Part shown: piece by piece, positions 35,887 through 44,971 of the stretch
Position numbering within the stretch: the first letter of the stretch is position 1
How the letters are laid out: every line of letters begins with the position of its first letter
NCBI RefSeq assembly: GCF_025725645.1
Contig: NZ_CP107007.1
Location: forward strand, 806,001-870,000
Reading direction: 5' to 3'
Origin: Halomonas sp. GD1P12
GTDB taxonomy: Bacteria; Pseudomonadota; Gammaproteobacteria; Pseudomonadales; Halomonadaceae
Length of the DNA stretch: 64,000 nucleotides
Position numbers and translations under genes: made by a program
Notes under the pieces: model-generated
What the model was told of the DNA's origin: nothing
Seen by the model: only the letters and a program-made list of their open reading frames with translations
The model's database searches: none

Positions 35887-36654
35887 TTAGTGGGCCACGG
35901 CGATGGGGGAGCGCCCGCCGGGGCGGTCGATCACCTGCATGGGTAGCCCGTAAATCGCCTCCAGCGTCTGAGCGTGCATCATCTCCTCCGGCGTGCCGTG
36001 CGCCAGCAGCCGGCCGCTTTTGAGTGCCAATAGCTCGTCGCAGTAGCGAGCAGCCATGTTGATGTCGTGCAGCACGATGATCACGCCCAAGTCGAGCTCG
36101 TCGCAGAGCTTTCGCGTTAGCGCCAGCACCTCGATCTGGTGGGCGATGTCGAGTGCGGCCAGCGGCTCGTCGAGCAGCAGAAAGCGGCTGCCCTGGGCGA
36201 GCAGCATGGCGAGCCAAACGCGCTGGCGCTCCCCGCCGGAGAGCGTGTCCACCAGCCGGTCGGCAAAGGCATCGGTATGGGTCAAGGCGATGGCGCGCTC
36301 AACGGCGTCCCGGTCCTTCTGGGTATGACGACCCAAAAGCCCGTGCCACGGGTAGCGGCCAAAACCGATCAGCTCGCGTGCGGTCAGGTTTTCGGCGCTG
36401 GGCAGGTGCTGGGGCAGGTAGGCCACCTGACGGGCGAACTCGCGGTGCCCCCACTGGGCGAGCGGGCGCTGGTCGAACAGGATGTCGCCGCCGGATAGCG
36501 CGTTCTGCTGGGCCAGCAGCTTGATCAGGGTCGACTTGCCCGAACCGTTGTGGCCGATGAGTCCGACGACCTTGCCTTGCTCGAACGTATGCGCGATGGG
36601 GTGAAGCAAGGGCTTGCCGGCGACGGTAAAGCGGGCGTCCAGGACGTCGAACAT
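35887..36654 (-). CDS. fhuC: Ferric-siderophore ABC transporter ATP-binding protein FhuC-like
   Basis: The 255-residue ATPase has Walker A GHNGSGKST, signature LSGGERQR, Walker B FLLLDEPLAALD and the switch histidine in VLHDIN. Its length and C-terminal half match FhuC/FepC importers. It should drive the permease encoded divergently by fhuB. The frame runs on 20 codons further, but ATG 36654 has GGGAG at 6 bases and starts where FhuC proteins do. A Fur-like box lies about 55 bases upstream in the fhuC-fhuB gap. No periplasmic binding protein gene (fhuD) is adjacent, which is unusual. Confidence 0.9.
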   Translation of the reverse strand: MFDVLDARFTVAGKPLLHPIAHTFEQGKVVGLIGHNGSGKSTLIKLLAQQNALSGGDILFDQRPLAQWGHREFARQVAYLPQHLPSAENLTARELIGFGRYPWHGLLGRHTQKDRDAVERAIALTHTDAFADRLVDTLSGGERQRVWLAMLLAQGSRFLLLDEPLAALDIAHQIEVLALTRKLCDELDLGVIIVLHDINMAARYCDELLALKSGRLLAHGTPEEMMHAQTLEAIYGLPMQVIDRPGGRSPIAVAH

Positions 36655-36699
36655 GCGCGGCTCCCAAGGGTATGAGCAAATGAATCGTCCAATTGTAGT

Positions 36700-36718
36700 G
36701 TTAATACTTATCATTTAG
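36700..36718. promoter_or_regulatory. Fur-box-like site in the fhuC-fhuB divergent region
   Basis: Read on the minus strand, a 19-mer containing AATGATAAGTATTAAC agrees with the Fur consensus at about 13 of 19 positions. Its place between divergent fhuC and fhuB would let one site control both. Confidence 0.65.
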
Positions 36719-36819
36719 AATCCTGGCGTCGAATTATTTCTTTTCATCGTTTCCTTCTTTTCCTGTGACTGGCTTTCCATGACTGCGCTTGATTTCGTTT
36801 TTTTCGTTTTACCGGGCGT

Positions 36820-38808
36820 TTGGTAGCCGTGCTGTCGACATCGCGTATCCCGCCAAAAGTGGCTTGCGGCCTGTTGGCTCTACCACTTCTTGTACTGCTC
36901 GCCACTGCCATCGCCGCCCAGGGCGGTTTGAGCGTTAGTCTTCGTGCGCTATTTGCGTCCGATCCTGCAAGCGTCGAGTCGCAGCTTTTGCATTTTGCGT
37001 GGTGGCCGAGGCTTACGGTGTCGCTACTGGCCGGTGCGGCGCTGGCGCTGGCCGGCGTGTTGATGCAGCAGGTGCTGCGTAACCCGCTGGCTTCACCGAC
37101 CACCCTGGGGGTGGCCAGCGGCGCCAACCTGGCGCTGATGCTGGCCACGCTGCTGGCGCCGGGGCTTTTGGCGTTTGGGCGCGAGTGGGTGGCGCTTGGC
37201 GGCGGTGCGGCGGCCATGGCGCTGGTGTTCGGGCTTGCCTGGCGGCGCCGCTTGGCGCCGGTCGTGGTGGTACTGGCGGGGCTGGTCGTCAATCTCTACC
37301 TGGGGGCGCTGGCCACCGCGGTGCTGCTGTTCAATCATGAAACCCTGGCGGGACTTTTGATCTGGGGGGCGGGGTCGCTTGCGCAAAACGGCTGGGAGGG
37401 CGTGGCCACGCTCTCGATCCGCTTCGCTTTCAGCGCGGTGGCCGCGGTGCTTTTGATCCGCCCGCTGGCGGTGCTGGAACTCGACGACGCCAGTGCCAAA
37501 AGCCTGGGGTTTTCGCTCAAGTACCTGCGCCTGGGCGGGCTGGGCGTCGCGGTATTCATTACCGCAAGCGTGGTCAGCGTGGTGGGTATCATCGGTTTTA
37601 TCGGCCTGGCGGCGCCGAACATCGTGCGCATGGCCGGTGCCCGGCGCCTTGGCCCGCGGCTGGTGTTTTCAGCGCTTCTGGGGGCGGTACTGCTGGCCAC
37701 CACCGATCTTTTGCTGCAGCGCTTCTCTGGCCAGCTCACAACGCTCTTGCCCACCGGCGCGGTGACCGGCGCACTGGGTGCGCCGCTGCTGCTGTGGCTG
37801 ATTCCACGCTTGAAGCTTGGAAGCGACCGCCCGCCCCAAGCGTCCCACGTGGCGCTGCGCCGCCACAAAGCGCCGGCGCGGCTGGCGGCGCAGCTTTTGG
37901 TAACGCTGATCGGCGCGATACTGCTGGCCCTGATGGTGGGTCAGAGCGGGCAGGGCGTGAGCATGGTGTCGCCTTTCGACGCCGCCGTCATGGAGTGGCG
38001 CGCCCCCCGGGTGATCGCGGCAGCGGCCAGCGGGCTGATGCTGGCGGTGGCGGGTACCCTCTTGCAGCGGCTCTCCGGTAACCCAATGGCAAGCCCGGAG
38101 GTACTGGGCATCAGCGGCGGCTGCGCGATCGCGCTGATTCTCGGCATTTATTGGCTGCCGGCGTCGAGTAGCGCACTGCTGGTCACCGTGGGCACGCTGG
38201 GGGCGCTTTTGACACTTGGGGTTTTGATTCTGGTCAATCGCAAAAGCGGTTTTGCGCCGGAGCGGCTGCTGCTTAGCGGCGTAGCCATCGGGGCGCTGTT
38301 CGACGCGGTGCGCGGCGTCATTCTGGCCGGCGGCGACCCGCGCGGCCAGCAGGTGATCGCCTGGCTTGCCGGTTCCACCTATTACGTCGATGTGCCAAGT
38401 GCGGCACTGGTTGGCGCGGCGGCGGCGGGGCTTCTACTTTTGGCGCTGCCTTTCACCCGCTGGCTCGACATTCTGCCGCTGGGGGCGGCGACCGCGCAGG
38501 GCCTCGGCATCGCGCTCAACCGCGCGCGGCTGGCGCTGTTGCTGCTGGTGGCGGTGCTCACCGCCTGCGCAACGCTGGTGGTCGGGCCGCTATCGTTCAT
38601 CGGCCTGCTGGCCCCGCACATGGCGAGGCTGATGGGCTTTTCCCGCGCCTGGTGGCATCTTTTAGGTGCGGCCCTGATCGGCACGCTGTTGATGGTGCTG
38701 GCGGACCTCATTGGCCGCCAGGTGATGTTCCCCTACGACATTCCCGCGGGGCTGGTCGCCTCGCTCATCGGCGGCGCCTATTTCATGTGGGGGCTACGTC
38801 GGCTGTGA
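36820..38808 (+). CDS. fhuB: Fe(III)-hydroxamate permease FhuB-like (double FecCD domain)
   Basis: At 662 residues this is a tandem fusion of two FecCD permease domains, about twenty helices, as in E. coli FhuB. Each half carries the import permease motif: [20 protein letters not shown] near residue 90 and [20 protein letters not shown] in the second half. It should move ferric hydroxamates through the inner membrane with FhuC. The start is uncertain: the first codon available is TTG 36820 (GTG 36829 is next), without a clear ribosome site. A 15-codon reading frame at 36779-36826 ends across this start, so coupled translation is possible. The stop is directly followed by a tandem repeat. Confidence 0.9.
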   Translation: MVAVLSTSRIPPKVACGLLALPLLVLLATAIAAQGGLSVSLRALFASDPASVESQLLHFAWWPRLTVSLLAGAALALAGVLMQQVLRNPLASPTTLGVASGANLALMLATLLAPGLLAFGREWVALGGGAAAMALVFGLAWRRRLAPVVVVLAGLVVNLYLGALATAVLLFNHETLAGLLIWGAGSLAQNGWEGVATLSIRFAFSAVAAVLLIRPLAVLELDDASAKSLGFSLKYLRLGGLGVAVFITASVVSVVGIIGFIGLAAPNIVRMAGARRLGPRLVFSALLGAVLLATTDLLLQRFSGQLTTLLPTGAVTGALGAPLLLWLIPRLKLGSDRPPQASHVALRRHKAPARLAAQLLVTLIGAILLALMVGQSGQGVSMVSPFDAAVMEWRAPRVIAAAASGLMLAVAGTLLQRLSGNPMASPEVLGISGGCAIALILGIYWLPASSSALLVTVGTLGALLTLGVLILVNRKSGFAPERLLLSGVAIGALFDAVRGVILAGGDPRGQQVIAWLAGSTYYVDVPSAALVGAAAAGLLLLALPFTRWLDILPLGAATAQGLGIALNRARLALLLLVAVLTACATLVVGPLSFIGLLAPHMARLMGFSRAWWHLLGAALIGTLLMVLADLIGRQVMFPYDIPAGLVASLIGGAYFMWGLRRL

Positions 38809-38847
38809 GCACTTACGTCTAGTGCTTACGTCCAGTACTTACGCCTG
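38809..38847. repeat. Three-copy 13-bp tandem repeat between fhuB and ltaE
   Basis: GCACTTACGTCTA, GTGCTTACGTCCA and GTACTTACGCCTG begin the base after the fhuB stop. The third copy contains the stop codon and last codons of the convergent ltaE gene. Confidence 0.88.
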
Positions 38848-39849
38848 GCGGTCGAAATACGCTTTTATCACCTCGATCACGCGCTCGATGTCGCTATCGT
38901 TGATATCACGATGCACCACAAAACGCGTGGCGTAGACAAGATCGAGCAGAATGTCGTGCTCCTTGAGCCACGCGGCGAGCGAGGCGATATGGCCCTTCTC
39001 GACCTGGGTGAACACCATGTTGGTCGCCTGAGACGTCACCGTGAGCCCGGGCATCGCCGCCAGACCCTCGCCCAGTCGCGCCGCGCGGCGGTGGTCGTCT
39101 TTTAACTCTTCCACATGGTGATCGAGCGCGTACTGGCAGGCCGCGGCGATGAGCCCGGATTGACGCATGCCGCCGCCGACCACCTTGCGCCAGCGCCGCG
39201 CCTTTGTGATGAACGCGTGGGAGCCCACCAGCGCCGAGCCGATCGGCGCGCCGAGCCCTTTGGAGAAACAAAGCGACACGCTATCGAACGGCCGGCACAT
39301 CGCCTCGAGCGAGCTATCCGTGGCCACCATGGCGTTGAATAGCCGCGCGCCGTCCAGGTGGGTGGCGAGGCCATGCTGACGGGCGAGCGCGGTGGCTTTT
39401 TGAAGGTAGTCCCCGGGCAGCACCTTGCCGGCGATGGTGTTTTCCAACGCCAGCAGCCGGGTGCGGGCGAAGTGGGGGTCGTCGGCCTTGACCGCGGCGT
39501 CTATCTTTTCAAGCGGCAGCGTACCGTCCGAGGCGTTTTCGATCGGCTGGGGCTGAATGCTGCCCAGCACCGCCGCGCCGCCGCCTTCATAGCGGTAGGT
39601 GTGGGCGCTCTGGCCGACGATGTACTCGTCACCGCGCTCGCAGTGCGCCATCAGACCTACCAGGTTGCTTTGAGTGCCGCTTGGAAAGAGCAGCGCGGCT
39701 TCTTTTCCGGCACGCTCGGCCAGGTCCTGCTGAAAGGCGTTGACGGTGGGGTCGTCGCCCCAGACGTCGTCGCCCAGGGCGGCGGCGAGCATCGCCTCGC
39801 GCATGGCCGGGCTTGGTCGGGTGACGGTATCGCTGCGTAGATCGATCAC
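38839..39849 (-). CDS. ltaE: Low-specificity L-threonine aldolase
   Basis: This PLP enzyme of about 336 residues cleaves L-threonine or allo-threonine to glycine and acetaldehyde in the cytosol. Family marks are IDLRSDTVTRPSPAMREAM at the start, the QSAHTYRYEGGG segment with the histidine that stacks on PLP, HLDGARLFNA, and the PLP lysine in SLCFSKGLGAPIGS. An ATG at 39867 is in frame, but GTG 39849 is preceded by AAAGGAG at 8 bases and gives the usual N-terminus, so I choose it. Its 3' end lies within a tandem repeat shared with the fhuB end. Confidence 0.94.
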   Translation of the reverse strand: MIDLRSDTVTRPSPAMREAMLAAALGDDVWGDDPTVNAFQQDLAERAGKEAALLFPSGTQSNLVGLMAHCERGDEYIVGQSAHTYRYEGGGAAVLGSIQPQPIENASDGTLPLEKIDAAVKADDPHFARTRLLALENTIAGKVLPGDYLQKATALARQHGLATHLDGARLFNAMVATDSSLEAMCRPFDSVSLCFSKGLGAPIGSALVGSHAFITKARRWRKVVGGGMRQSGLIAAACQYALDHHVEELKDDHRRAARLGEGLAAMPGLTVTSQATNMVFTQVEKGHIASLAAWLKEHDILLDLVYATRFVVHRDINDSDIERVIEVIKAYFDRQA

Positions 39850-39982
39850 GGGGCTGGCTCCTTTCATGGCTGGCGCTTTACTTTCCGTAGGCTACGGACA
39901 AGACGATCATCAGCCGCTATGGTTAACAGAACCATAGGTAACAAAAGAATGGTTCACAGTACAGCCACGTAAAGGCGATGAA

Positions 39983-41236
39983 ATGGATCTCAAAAGCGGT
40001 TATCCGTTCTGGGCGGTGAAAAATGGCCTGCTTGTCTCTTTTCCTCAACTGGAGCACGACCACGCCTGCGATGTGCTCGTCATCGGCGGCGGCATCACCG
40101 GCGCGCTGATCGCCGATGAGCTTTGCCAGCACGGCCACCACGTGGTGGTGGTCGAGCGCCGCGACATCGGCTGGGGCAGCTCGGCGGCGAGCACCGCGCT
40201 TTTACAGTACGAAATCGATACTCATCTGGTCGACTTGACCCAGCGCTACGACGAGCGCCACGCGGTCATGGCGTATCAGGGCTGTGCCGACGCCATCTTG
40301 ACGCTCGAGCGCCTCGCCGGAGAGCTCGGTAACGTCTCTTTCGAGCGCCACGAAAGCCTTTATTACGCCACCAGCGAAGAGGACGTACCGGCGCTTGAGG
40401 CCGAGTTCGCCCTGCGCGAGAAGCACGGCTTCGACATGCAGTGGCTCGATCGCGAGGCGCTTTATGCGGCCTACGGAATAAAGGCGCCCTGCGCGATCCT
40501 GTCGCGGCTGGCCGCCAGTATCGACCCTTATCTCATGGCGTATCGATTGTTCGAGCGCCTGCGATGCCTGGGTGGCGAGGTGTTCGATCGCACCGAAGTG
40601 GATGCGATCGACCCTACCGCCGACGGCGTGCGGGTGCGCCTCAAAAACGGCGCCACGCTCGAGGCGGGCAAGGTAGTGATCGCGGCGGGCTATGAGTCGC
40701 AGCGTTGGTTGGATCATTCAGTGGCGAAAAATCGCAGCAGTTACGCCTTCGTGACCGACCCCATTGCGCCGGAAAAGCTCGGCAAGCTGCGCCATACGAT
40801 GGTGTGGGAATCGGCCAGACCCTATCTGTACATGCGCGCCACCGACGAGGGGCGGCTTCTGGTCGGCGGCGACGACGATGACACCGATATTCCGGCGCGG
40901 CGCGACGAACGGGTCATGGACAAGGCCCATGGCCTGGCCCGCAAGGTCGAGGCCCTGTGGCCGGATCTAGAGATCAACCCGACCTTTAGCTGGGCGGGCA
41001 CCTTCGCCGAAACCGAGGATGGGCTGCCGTATTTTGGCGCCTGCAAACGGTGGGGGCCGCACGTCTACTTCGCCCTGGCTTACGGCGGCAACGGCATTAG
41101 CTACTCGATGATGGGCGCACCGCTTCTGCGCGCGCTGATCGAAGGCACGCCACACCCACTAGCCGACTTTTTCTCCTTTGAACGCCATCTCAGCGAGTCC
41201 GACGATGACCCCGGTTCTGTACCTGCGCGCGCTTGA
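39983..41236 (+). CDS. FAD-dependent oxidoreductase (DAO family)
   Basis: The 417-residue protein has the dinucleotide-binding motif DVLVIGGGITGALIADEL near residue 30, and the DAO-family ending YFALAYGGNGISYSMMGAPL. Proteins like this oxidise amines or amino acids such as glycine, sarcosine or gamma-glutamylputrescine. The next gene, overlapping it by 32 bases, encodes a spermidine acetyltransferase; this suggests, but does not prove, a polyamine-related substrate. AAAGG at 8 bases supports the start. About 130 bases separate it from the divergent ltaE gene. Confidence 0.88.
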   Translation: MDLKSGYPFWAVKNGLLVSFPQLEHDHACDVLVIGGGITGALIADELCQHGHHVVVVERRDIGWGSSAASTALLQYEIDTHLVDLTQRYDERHAVMAYQGCADAILTLERLAGELGNVSFERHESLYYATSEEDVPALEAEFALREKHGFDMQWLDREALYAAYGIKAPCAILSRLAASIDPYLMAYRLFERLRCLGGEVFDRTEVDAIDPTADGVRVRLKNGATLEAGKVVIAAGYESQRWLDHSVAKNRSSYAFVTDPIAPEKLGKLRHTMVWESARPYLYMRATDEGRLLVGGDDDDTDIPARRDERVMDKAHGLARKVEALWPDLEINPTFSWAGTFAETEDGLPYFGACKRWGPHVYFALAYGGNGISYSMMGAPLLRALIEGTPHPLADFFSFERHLSESDDDPGSVPARA

Positions 41237-41735
41237 GCGAAGCGATCTGCGCTTTATTCATGAGCTCAACAACAACCAGAGCGTCATGTCCTATTGGTTC
41301 GAGGAGCCCTACGAATCCTTCGATGAGCTCGAGGAGCTCTACAACAAGCATATCCATGACAACGCCGAGCGCCGTTTCGTCGTGCAGGACGCCGCTGGCG
41401 TAGCCATCGGCCTGGTCGAGCTGATCGAAATCGATTACATCCATCGAAGCGCCGAGTTTCAGATCATCGTCGCCCCGGAGCATCAGGGGCGCGGCTACGC
41501 GCGTTCGATGATCCATCAGGCGCTCGGCTACTCCTTCACCATTTTGAACCTGCACAAGGTGTACCTGATCGTCGCCGTCGAGAACACCCGGGCGGTGCAC
41601 CTTTACCGCGACTGTGGCTTCATCGAGGAGGGGCATCTGGTGCAGGAGTTCTTCATCAACGGCCGCTACCGTGACGTCAAGCGCATGTACGTGCTCCAGG
41701 ACGCCTATCTAAAGCGCCTTGGCTCCCGCGATTAG
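41205..41735 (+). CDS. speG: Spermidine N-acetyltransferase SpeG-like
   Basis: The 176-residue GNAT protein follows E. coli SpeG closely through LRALERSDLRFIHELNNNQS, YWFEEPYESFDELEELY, HIHDNAERRFVV, AEFQIIVAPEHQGRGYA (the acetyl-CoA loop) and EFFINGRYRDVKRM. SpeG transfers acetyl groups from acetyl-CoA to spermidine or spermine to relieve polyamine toxicity under stress. The start at ATG 41205 lies within the end of the FAD oxidoreductase gene, so the two are probably co-expressed by translational coupling; another ATG at 41178 is in frame but has no better ribosome site. Confidence 0.93.
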   Translation: MTPVLYLRALERSDLRFIHELNNNQSVMSYWFEEPYESFDELEELYNKHIHDNAERRFVVQDAAGVAIGLVELIEIDYIHRSAEFQIIVAPEHQGRGYARSMIHQALGYSFTILNLHKVYLIVAVENTRAVHLYRDCGFIEEGHLVQEFFINGRYRDVKRMYVLQDAYLKRLGSRD

Positions 41736-41755
41736 AAAGCGCTAGCACGCCACAC

Positions 41756-41781
41756 TAAAAAGCCAGCGCTAGGCGCTGGCT
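41756..41781 (-). terminator. Intrinsic terminator for the 36-residue small ORF
   Basis: A perfect 9-bp stem (AGCCAGCGC / GCGCTGGCT, 3-base loop) is followed on the minus strand by five T residues. On the plus strand no T-run follows, so it points at the small gene rather than at speG. Confidence 0.78.
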
Positions 41782-41847
41782 CTGTGTTTGTGGCGGTGTA
41801 GGTAACAATGTTCGCGACGATGCTGGTCGCTTTTAAGAGGACCTGCG

Positions 41848-41958
41848 TTAGCCAACGTGAGCGGCGAATCCTTCCGCTGCCAAGCGCTGCCATCTGGCCT
41901 GCTCTTCCCAGAAGTTCCATACCTCGTTACGGCCGAGGTCCTGCAACATGGTAGACAT
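41848..41958 (-). CDS. Unrecognised 36-residue Trp-rich small protein
   Basis: The frame encodes 36 residues beginning MSTMLQDLGRNEVWNFWEEQ and ending in AAHVG. It is short, but three signals support it: AAGGAG sits 9 bases before the ATG, a terminator with a T-run follows about 65 bases after the stop, and there is no overlapping gene on either strand. Three tryptophans and alternating acidic and basic residues predict an amphipathic helix, with no obvious membrane segment or signal peptide. I do not recognise a family. It lies between convergent speG and divergent poxB and may be a stand-alone small regulator or membrane-surface peptide. Confidence 0.72.
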   Translation of the reverse strand: MSTMLQDLGRNEVWNFWEEQARWQRLAAEGFAAHVG

Positions 41959-42119
41959 TTTCGCGTGCTCCTTGTGTGCGAACCCTCACAGTATAGTCGC
42001 TTTCTTGCTGCGCTGCAGCATTAAGCGATTTTTATCCGTATCGGCGCTTTAATCCGGCAAACCGGCGCAGCAGGAGCTAGGCTTGGGGAGGTTTTCCCTT
42101 TCGCGAACGGAGTCGCCAA

Positions 42120-43832
42120 ATGAGCAAGAACGTAGCTGAAATCCTGGTCGATACCCTACAAGACGCCGGCGCCAAGCGCTGCTACGGCGTGGTAGGCGAT
42201 TCGCTCAACCACTTCACTGATGCGCTCAGGACGAGCGAAATCGAGTGGGTGGGAGTGCGCCACGAAGAGGTCGGGGGCTTTGCCGCTGGCGGCGAGGCGT
42301 ACATGACTGGCGAGCTTGCGCTCTGTGCAGGCTCCTGCGGGCCGGGCAGTCTGCACTTCGTCAACGGCTTGTTCGACGCCCACCGTAACAACGCACCGGT
42401 GGTGCTGATCGCCAGTCAAATTGCGCTGGGCGAGGTCGGTAACCACTTTCCCCAGGAGGTGGATCAAAGCGCGATCTTCAAGCAGTACAGCGTGTTTTGC
42501 GAAACCATCGTGTCGGCTGAGCAGGCCGGGCGCACGGCGGCCATGGCCGCCCAGGCGGCGATTGCCAAGCGCGGTGTGGCGGTGCTGATCGTGCCCGGCG
42601 ACGTCATGACCCAAAAACCGTCCGGCGAGCTGAGCTTCAAGGCTCACACCTTCGACTACTCGATTCGCCCCAGCGCCCAGGCGCTGGTACCGGCGGTGCG
42701 CGAGCTCAACAAGGGCGGCAAGATCACCATTTTCGCTGGCGCCGGCTGTGAGGACGCACGCGATCAGGTGATTGCGCTGGCCGAAAAGCTCAAGGCGCCG
42801 ATCGCCTGGACCTCGCGGGCCAAGAACTACATCGAGTACGACAATCCTTACCAGGTCGGCATGACCGGCGTGTACGGGCTGGAAGGCGGCTACCACGCGG
42901 TGGCGGAGTGCGACACGCTGCTGCTGCTCGGCTGCAGTTTCGCGTTTGCCCAGTTCTATCCGGACGGAGCGAACATCATCCAGGTCGACCATGAGCCGAC
43001 CCAGATCGGCAAGCGCTACCCGGTAGATGTCGGCATCGTTGGCACCATCGCCGAAACTTGCGAGGCGCTGGTGCAAAGCGTCCAGGCCAACGAGCACACG
43101 AGCTGGCTCGATAAATGCCTGAAACGCTATAAAAAATCCCTCGAGAAGTCGGCGCACGATACGAAGAGCAACACGACGATTCACCCCCAGGAGCTGACGC
43201 TCGCCATCGACCGGCTAAGTGATGACAACGCGCTGTTCACCGCCGATACCGGCAGCGTCAACGTCTGGATGCTGCGCCATATCCACACCGGCGCACAGCG
43301 CAAGACGCTTTCGAGCCTGCAGCACGGCACCATGGCCAACGCCTATCCTCAAGCAATGGGTATTCAACTCGCCTACCCGGGCCGCCAGGTGATCGCGCTG
43401 TGCGGCGACGGCGGGCTCTCCATGCTCATGGGCGATCTCTTGACGTTGGTGCAGCGCCAGATTCCGCTGAAAATCGCCGTATACAACAACCAGTCGCTGA
43501 GTTTCGTCGAGCTCGAACAGAAGGTGGAGGGCATGCTCGACGCCTACACCGAGCTTCAAAACCCCAACTTTGGCGATGTCGCTCGTGCCATCGGGCTCTG
43601 GGGCAAACGCGTCGAGCGCGAGGACGAGCTCGACGCCGCGGTGACCGAGTGGCTGGCCCAGCCGGGCCCGGCGCTTCTGGACGTGATGACCAACCCGATG
43701 GAGCTGGTCATGCCACCGAAAGTGGAAACCGGCCAGGTCGCTGCCACCGCGCTTTACTCCGCCAAGGCGGTGCTCAGTGGGCGTATGGATGAAGTCGTCC
43801 ATCTGGTGAAAAGCAACTTCCTGAAACGCTAG
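42120..43832 (+). CDS. poxB: Pyruvate dehydrogenase (quinone) / pyruvate oxidase
   Basis: At 570 residues this matches E. coli PoxB, the peripheral enzyme that decarboxylates pyruvate to acetate and CO2 with TPP and FAD, passing electrons to ubiquinone. The TPP glutamate is in VGVRHEEVGGFAAGGEAY, and the GDG motif in LCGDGGLSMLMGDLLTLVQ ends at the conserved NN in YNNQSLSF. The C-terminal region has the hydrophobic and basic character of the membrane-binding tail. It is preceded by 160 gene-free bases with a promoter-sized gap. Acetolactate synthase-like relatives are the alternative, but the length and tail fit PoxB. Confidence 0.93.
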   Translation: MSKNVAEILVDTLQDAGAKRCYGVVGDSLNHFTDALRTSEIEWVGVRHEEVGGFAAGGEAYMTGELALCAGSCGPGSLHFVNGLFDAHRNNAPVVLIASQIALGEVGNHFPQEVDQSAIFKQYSVFCETIVSAEQAGRTAAMAAQAAIAKRGVAVLIVPGDVMTQKPSGELSFKAHTFDYSIRPSAQALVPAVRELNKGGKITIFAGAGCEDARDQVIALAEKLKAPIAWTSRAKNYIEYDNPYQVGMTGVYGLEGGYHAVAECDTLLLLGCSFAFAQFYPDGANIIQVDHEPTQIGKRYPVDVGIVGTIAETCEALVQSVQANEHTSWLDKCLKRYKKSLEKSAHDTKSNTTIHPQELTLAIDRLSDDNALFTADTGSVNVWMLRHIHTGAQRKTLSSLQHGTMANAYPQAMGIQLAYPGRQVIALCGDGGLSMLMGDLLTLVQRQIPLKIAVYNNQSLSFVELEQKVEGMLDAYTELQNPNFGDVARAIGLWGKRVEREDELDAAVTEWLAQPGPALLDVMTNPMELVMPPKVETGQVAATALYSAKAVLSGRMDEVVHLVKSNFLKR

Positions 43833-43899
43833 TGATCAGGTAGTTAGCATCAGGCTCGCCCGCGCACAACGGGCGGGCAGTGACGTTCAAGGAGATGCC

Positions 43900-44661
43900 A
43901 TGCGCCTGCACGTACTGTCGGATCTGCACCTCGAACACTTTCCTGGCGGGCGAATGATACCCGATGTCGAGGCGGACGCTCTGGTGCTCGCCGGCGACAT
44001 CCATCGTGGCGCCGAGGGCCTTGGCTGGGCGCGGGCGCGCTTTCCCGACCTGCCCATTCTCTACGTCCCCGGCAACCATGAGTTCTACGACGCCCATCTG
44101 ACCGAGCACCGCCAAACCCTGGCCCGTGAAGCCAGGCGCCTGGGTATCGAGCTTCTGGACAACCGCGCACTCACCCTGGGGGGTGTGCGTTTTTATGGCA
44201 CTACGCTCTGGACCGATTTCAACCTGTACGCCGAGGATCCCGCCCGCAGTTTTGAGGCGTGTGCTCGGAAAGCCCGCCGGCTGATGCCGGATTATCAGAT
44301 CATCACCGACGGGCAGGGTGAGGTTTTCACCCCTGAGGCGAGTCAGGCACTTCACCGTGAGGCGCTCGGCTGGCTGACCCAGGCGCTAAGTGAACCTTTT
44401 GAGGGCCCGCGCGTGGTCATCAGCCACCACGCGCCACTTCGCGACTGCATTCCCCTGCAATACGTCGGCGATGTGCTCTCCCCGGCGTTCGCCTCGCACC
44501 TGGCACCGCTGATGGGGCGCATGGATCTCTGGATTCACGGCCATGTGCACGAGCCGGTGGATCTGGTGCAGGAGGGAACGCGGGTGGTGGCCAATCCGGG
44601 CGGGTATCCGGAGGAGGTGGGCCGTTATCGCTTTCGCGAGGATCTGGTTCTGCACCTTTAA
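43900..44661 (+). CDS. Metallophosphoesterase family protein
   Basis: The 253-residue protein shows the five calcineurin-type metal-binding blocks in order: SDLHLEHF, LAGDIHRGAEG, PGNHEFYD, SHHAPLRDC and GHVHEPVD. It should hydrolyse a phosphomonoester or phosphodiester with two metal ions. Its substrate is not evident; close relatives are annotated only as phosphoesterases. It lies 67 bases after poxB on the same strand without a terminator between them, so it may be read through from poxB. Confidence 0.92.
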   Translation: MRLHVLSDLHLEHFPGGRMIPDVEADALVLAGDIHRGAEGLGWARARFPDLPILYVPGNHEFYDAHLTEHRQTLAREARRLGIELLDNRALTLGGVRFYGTTLWTDFNLYAEDPARSFEACARKARRLMPDYQIITDGQGEVFTPEASQALHREALGWLTQALSEPFEGPRVVISHHAPLRDCIPLQYVGDVLSPAFASHLAPLMGRMDLWIHGHVHEPVDLVQEGTRVVANPGGYPEEVGRYRFREDLVLHL

Positions 44662-44971
44662 CGTTGCGATCGTCTTGACGCCGTCATGACATAAAGCTTG
44701 ATTCGGTTTCGAGAACAAACACCCGTTTTTTACAGTTCAACGTTGATCAAGGATTAAACTTTGGTCGCGTTTTCGGTTTTTACGCTTGCCCCGTACAGCG
44801 CTTGTTCTTAATCTCCTACTTGTATGATGTATTATCAATAACTTCTAAAGTACCGCCTGCAGTGCGCCAGACGTTGTCAACCATCAGGTGGTGGAAGGTC
44901 GCCAAGGGCCTTGAGACGAAGAGCCGTTCTCTTTAAAGCAACAACTCACTATGAACGCAAAAGGTACGCTT
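44662..44971. other. Gene-free control region ahead of the aldarate island
   Basis: This 310-base stretch is A+T-rich and carries the first copy of the TTGTATGATGTA operator-like motif at 44820-44838. No coding frame was accepted in it. Confidence 0.7.
44820..44838. promoter_or_regulatory. Operator-like motif ahead of the first transporter operon
   Basis: TTGTATGATGTATTATCAA shares its first 12 bases with motifs at 54623 and 63802. It lies about 130 bases before the first gene of the operon and has TTG..CAA dyad ends, like GntR-family sites. Confidence 0.68.

Noticed and set aside
41732..41920. A 62-codon minus-strand frame overlapping the 36-residue small ORF
   Set aside because: It runs straight through the terminator and lacks a Shine-Dalgarno sequence, whereas the overlapping 36-codon frame has both signals in the right places.
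42156..43184. A 342-codon frame antisense to poxB
   Set aside because: Shadow of poxB; the composition is typical of antisense GC-rich frames.
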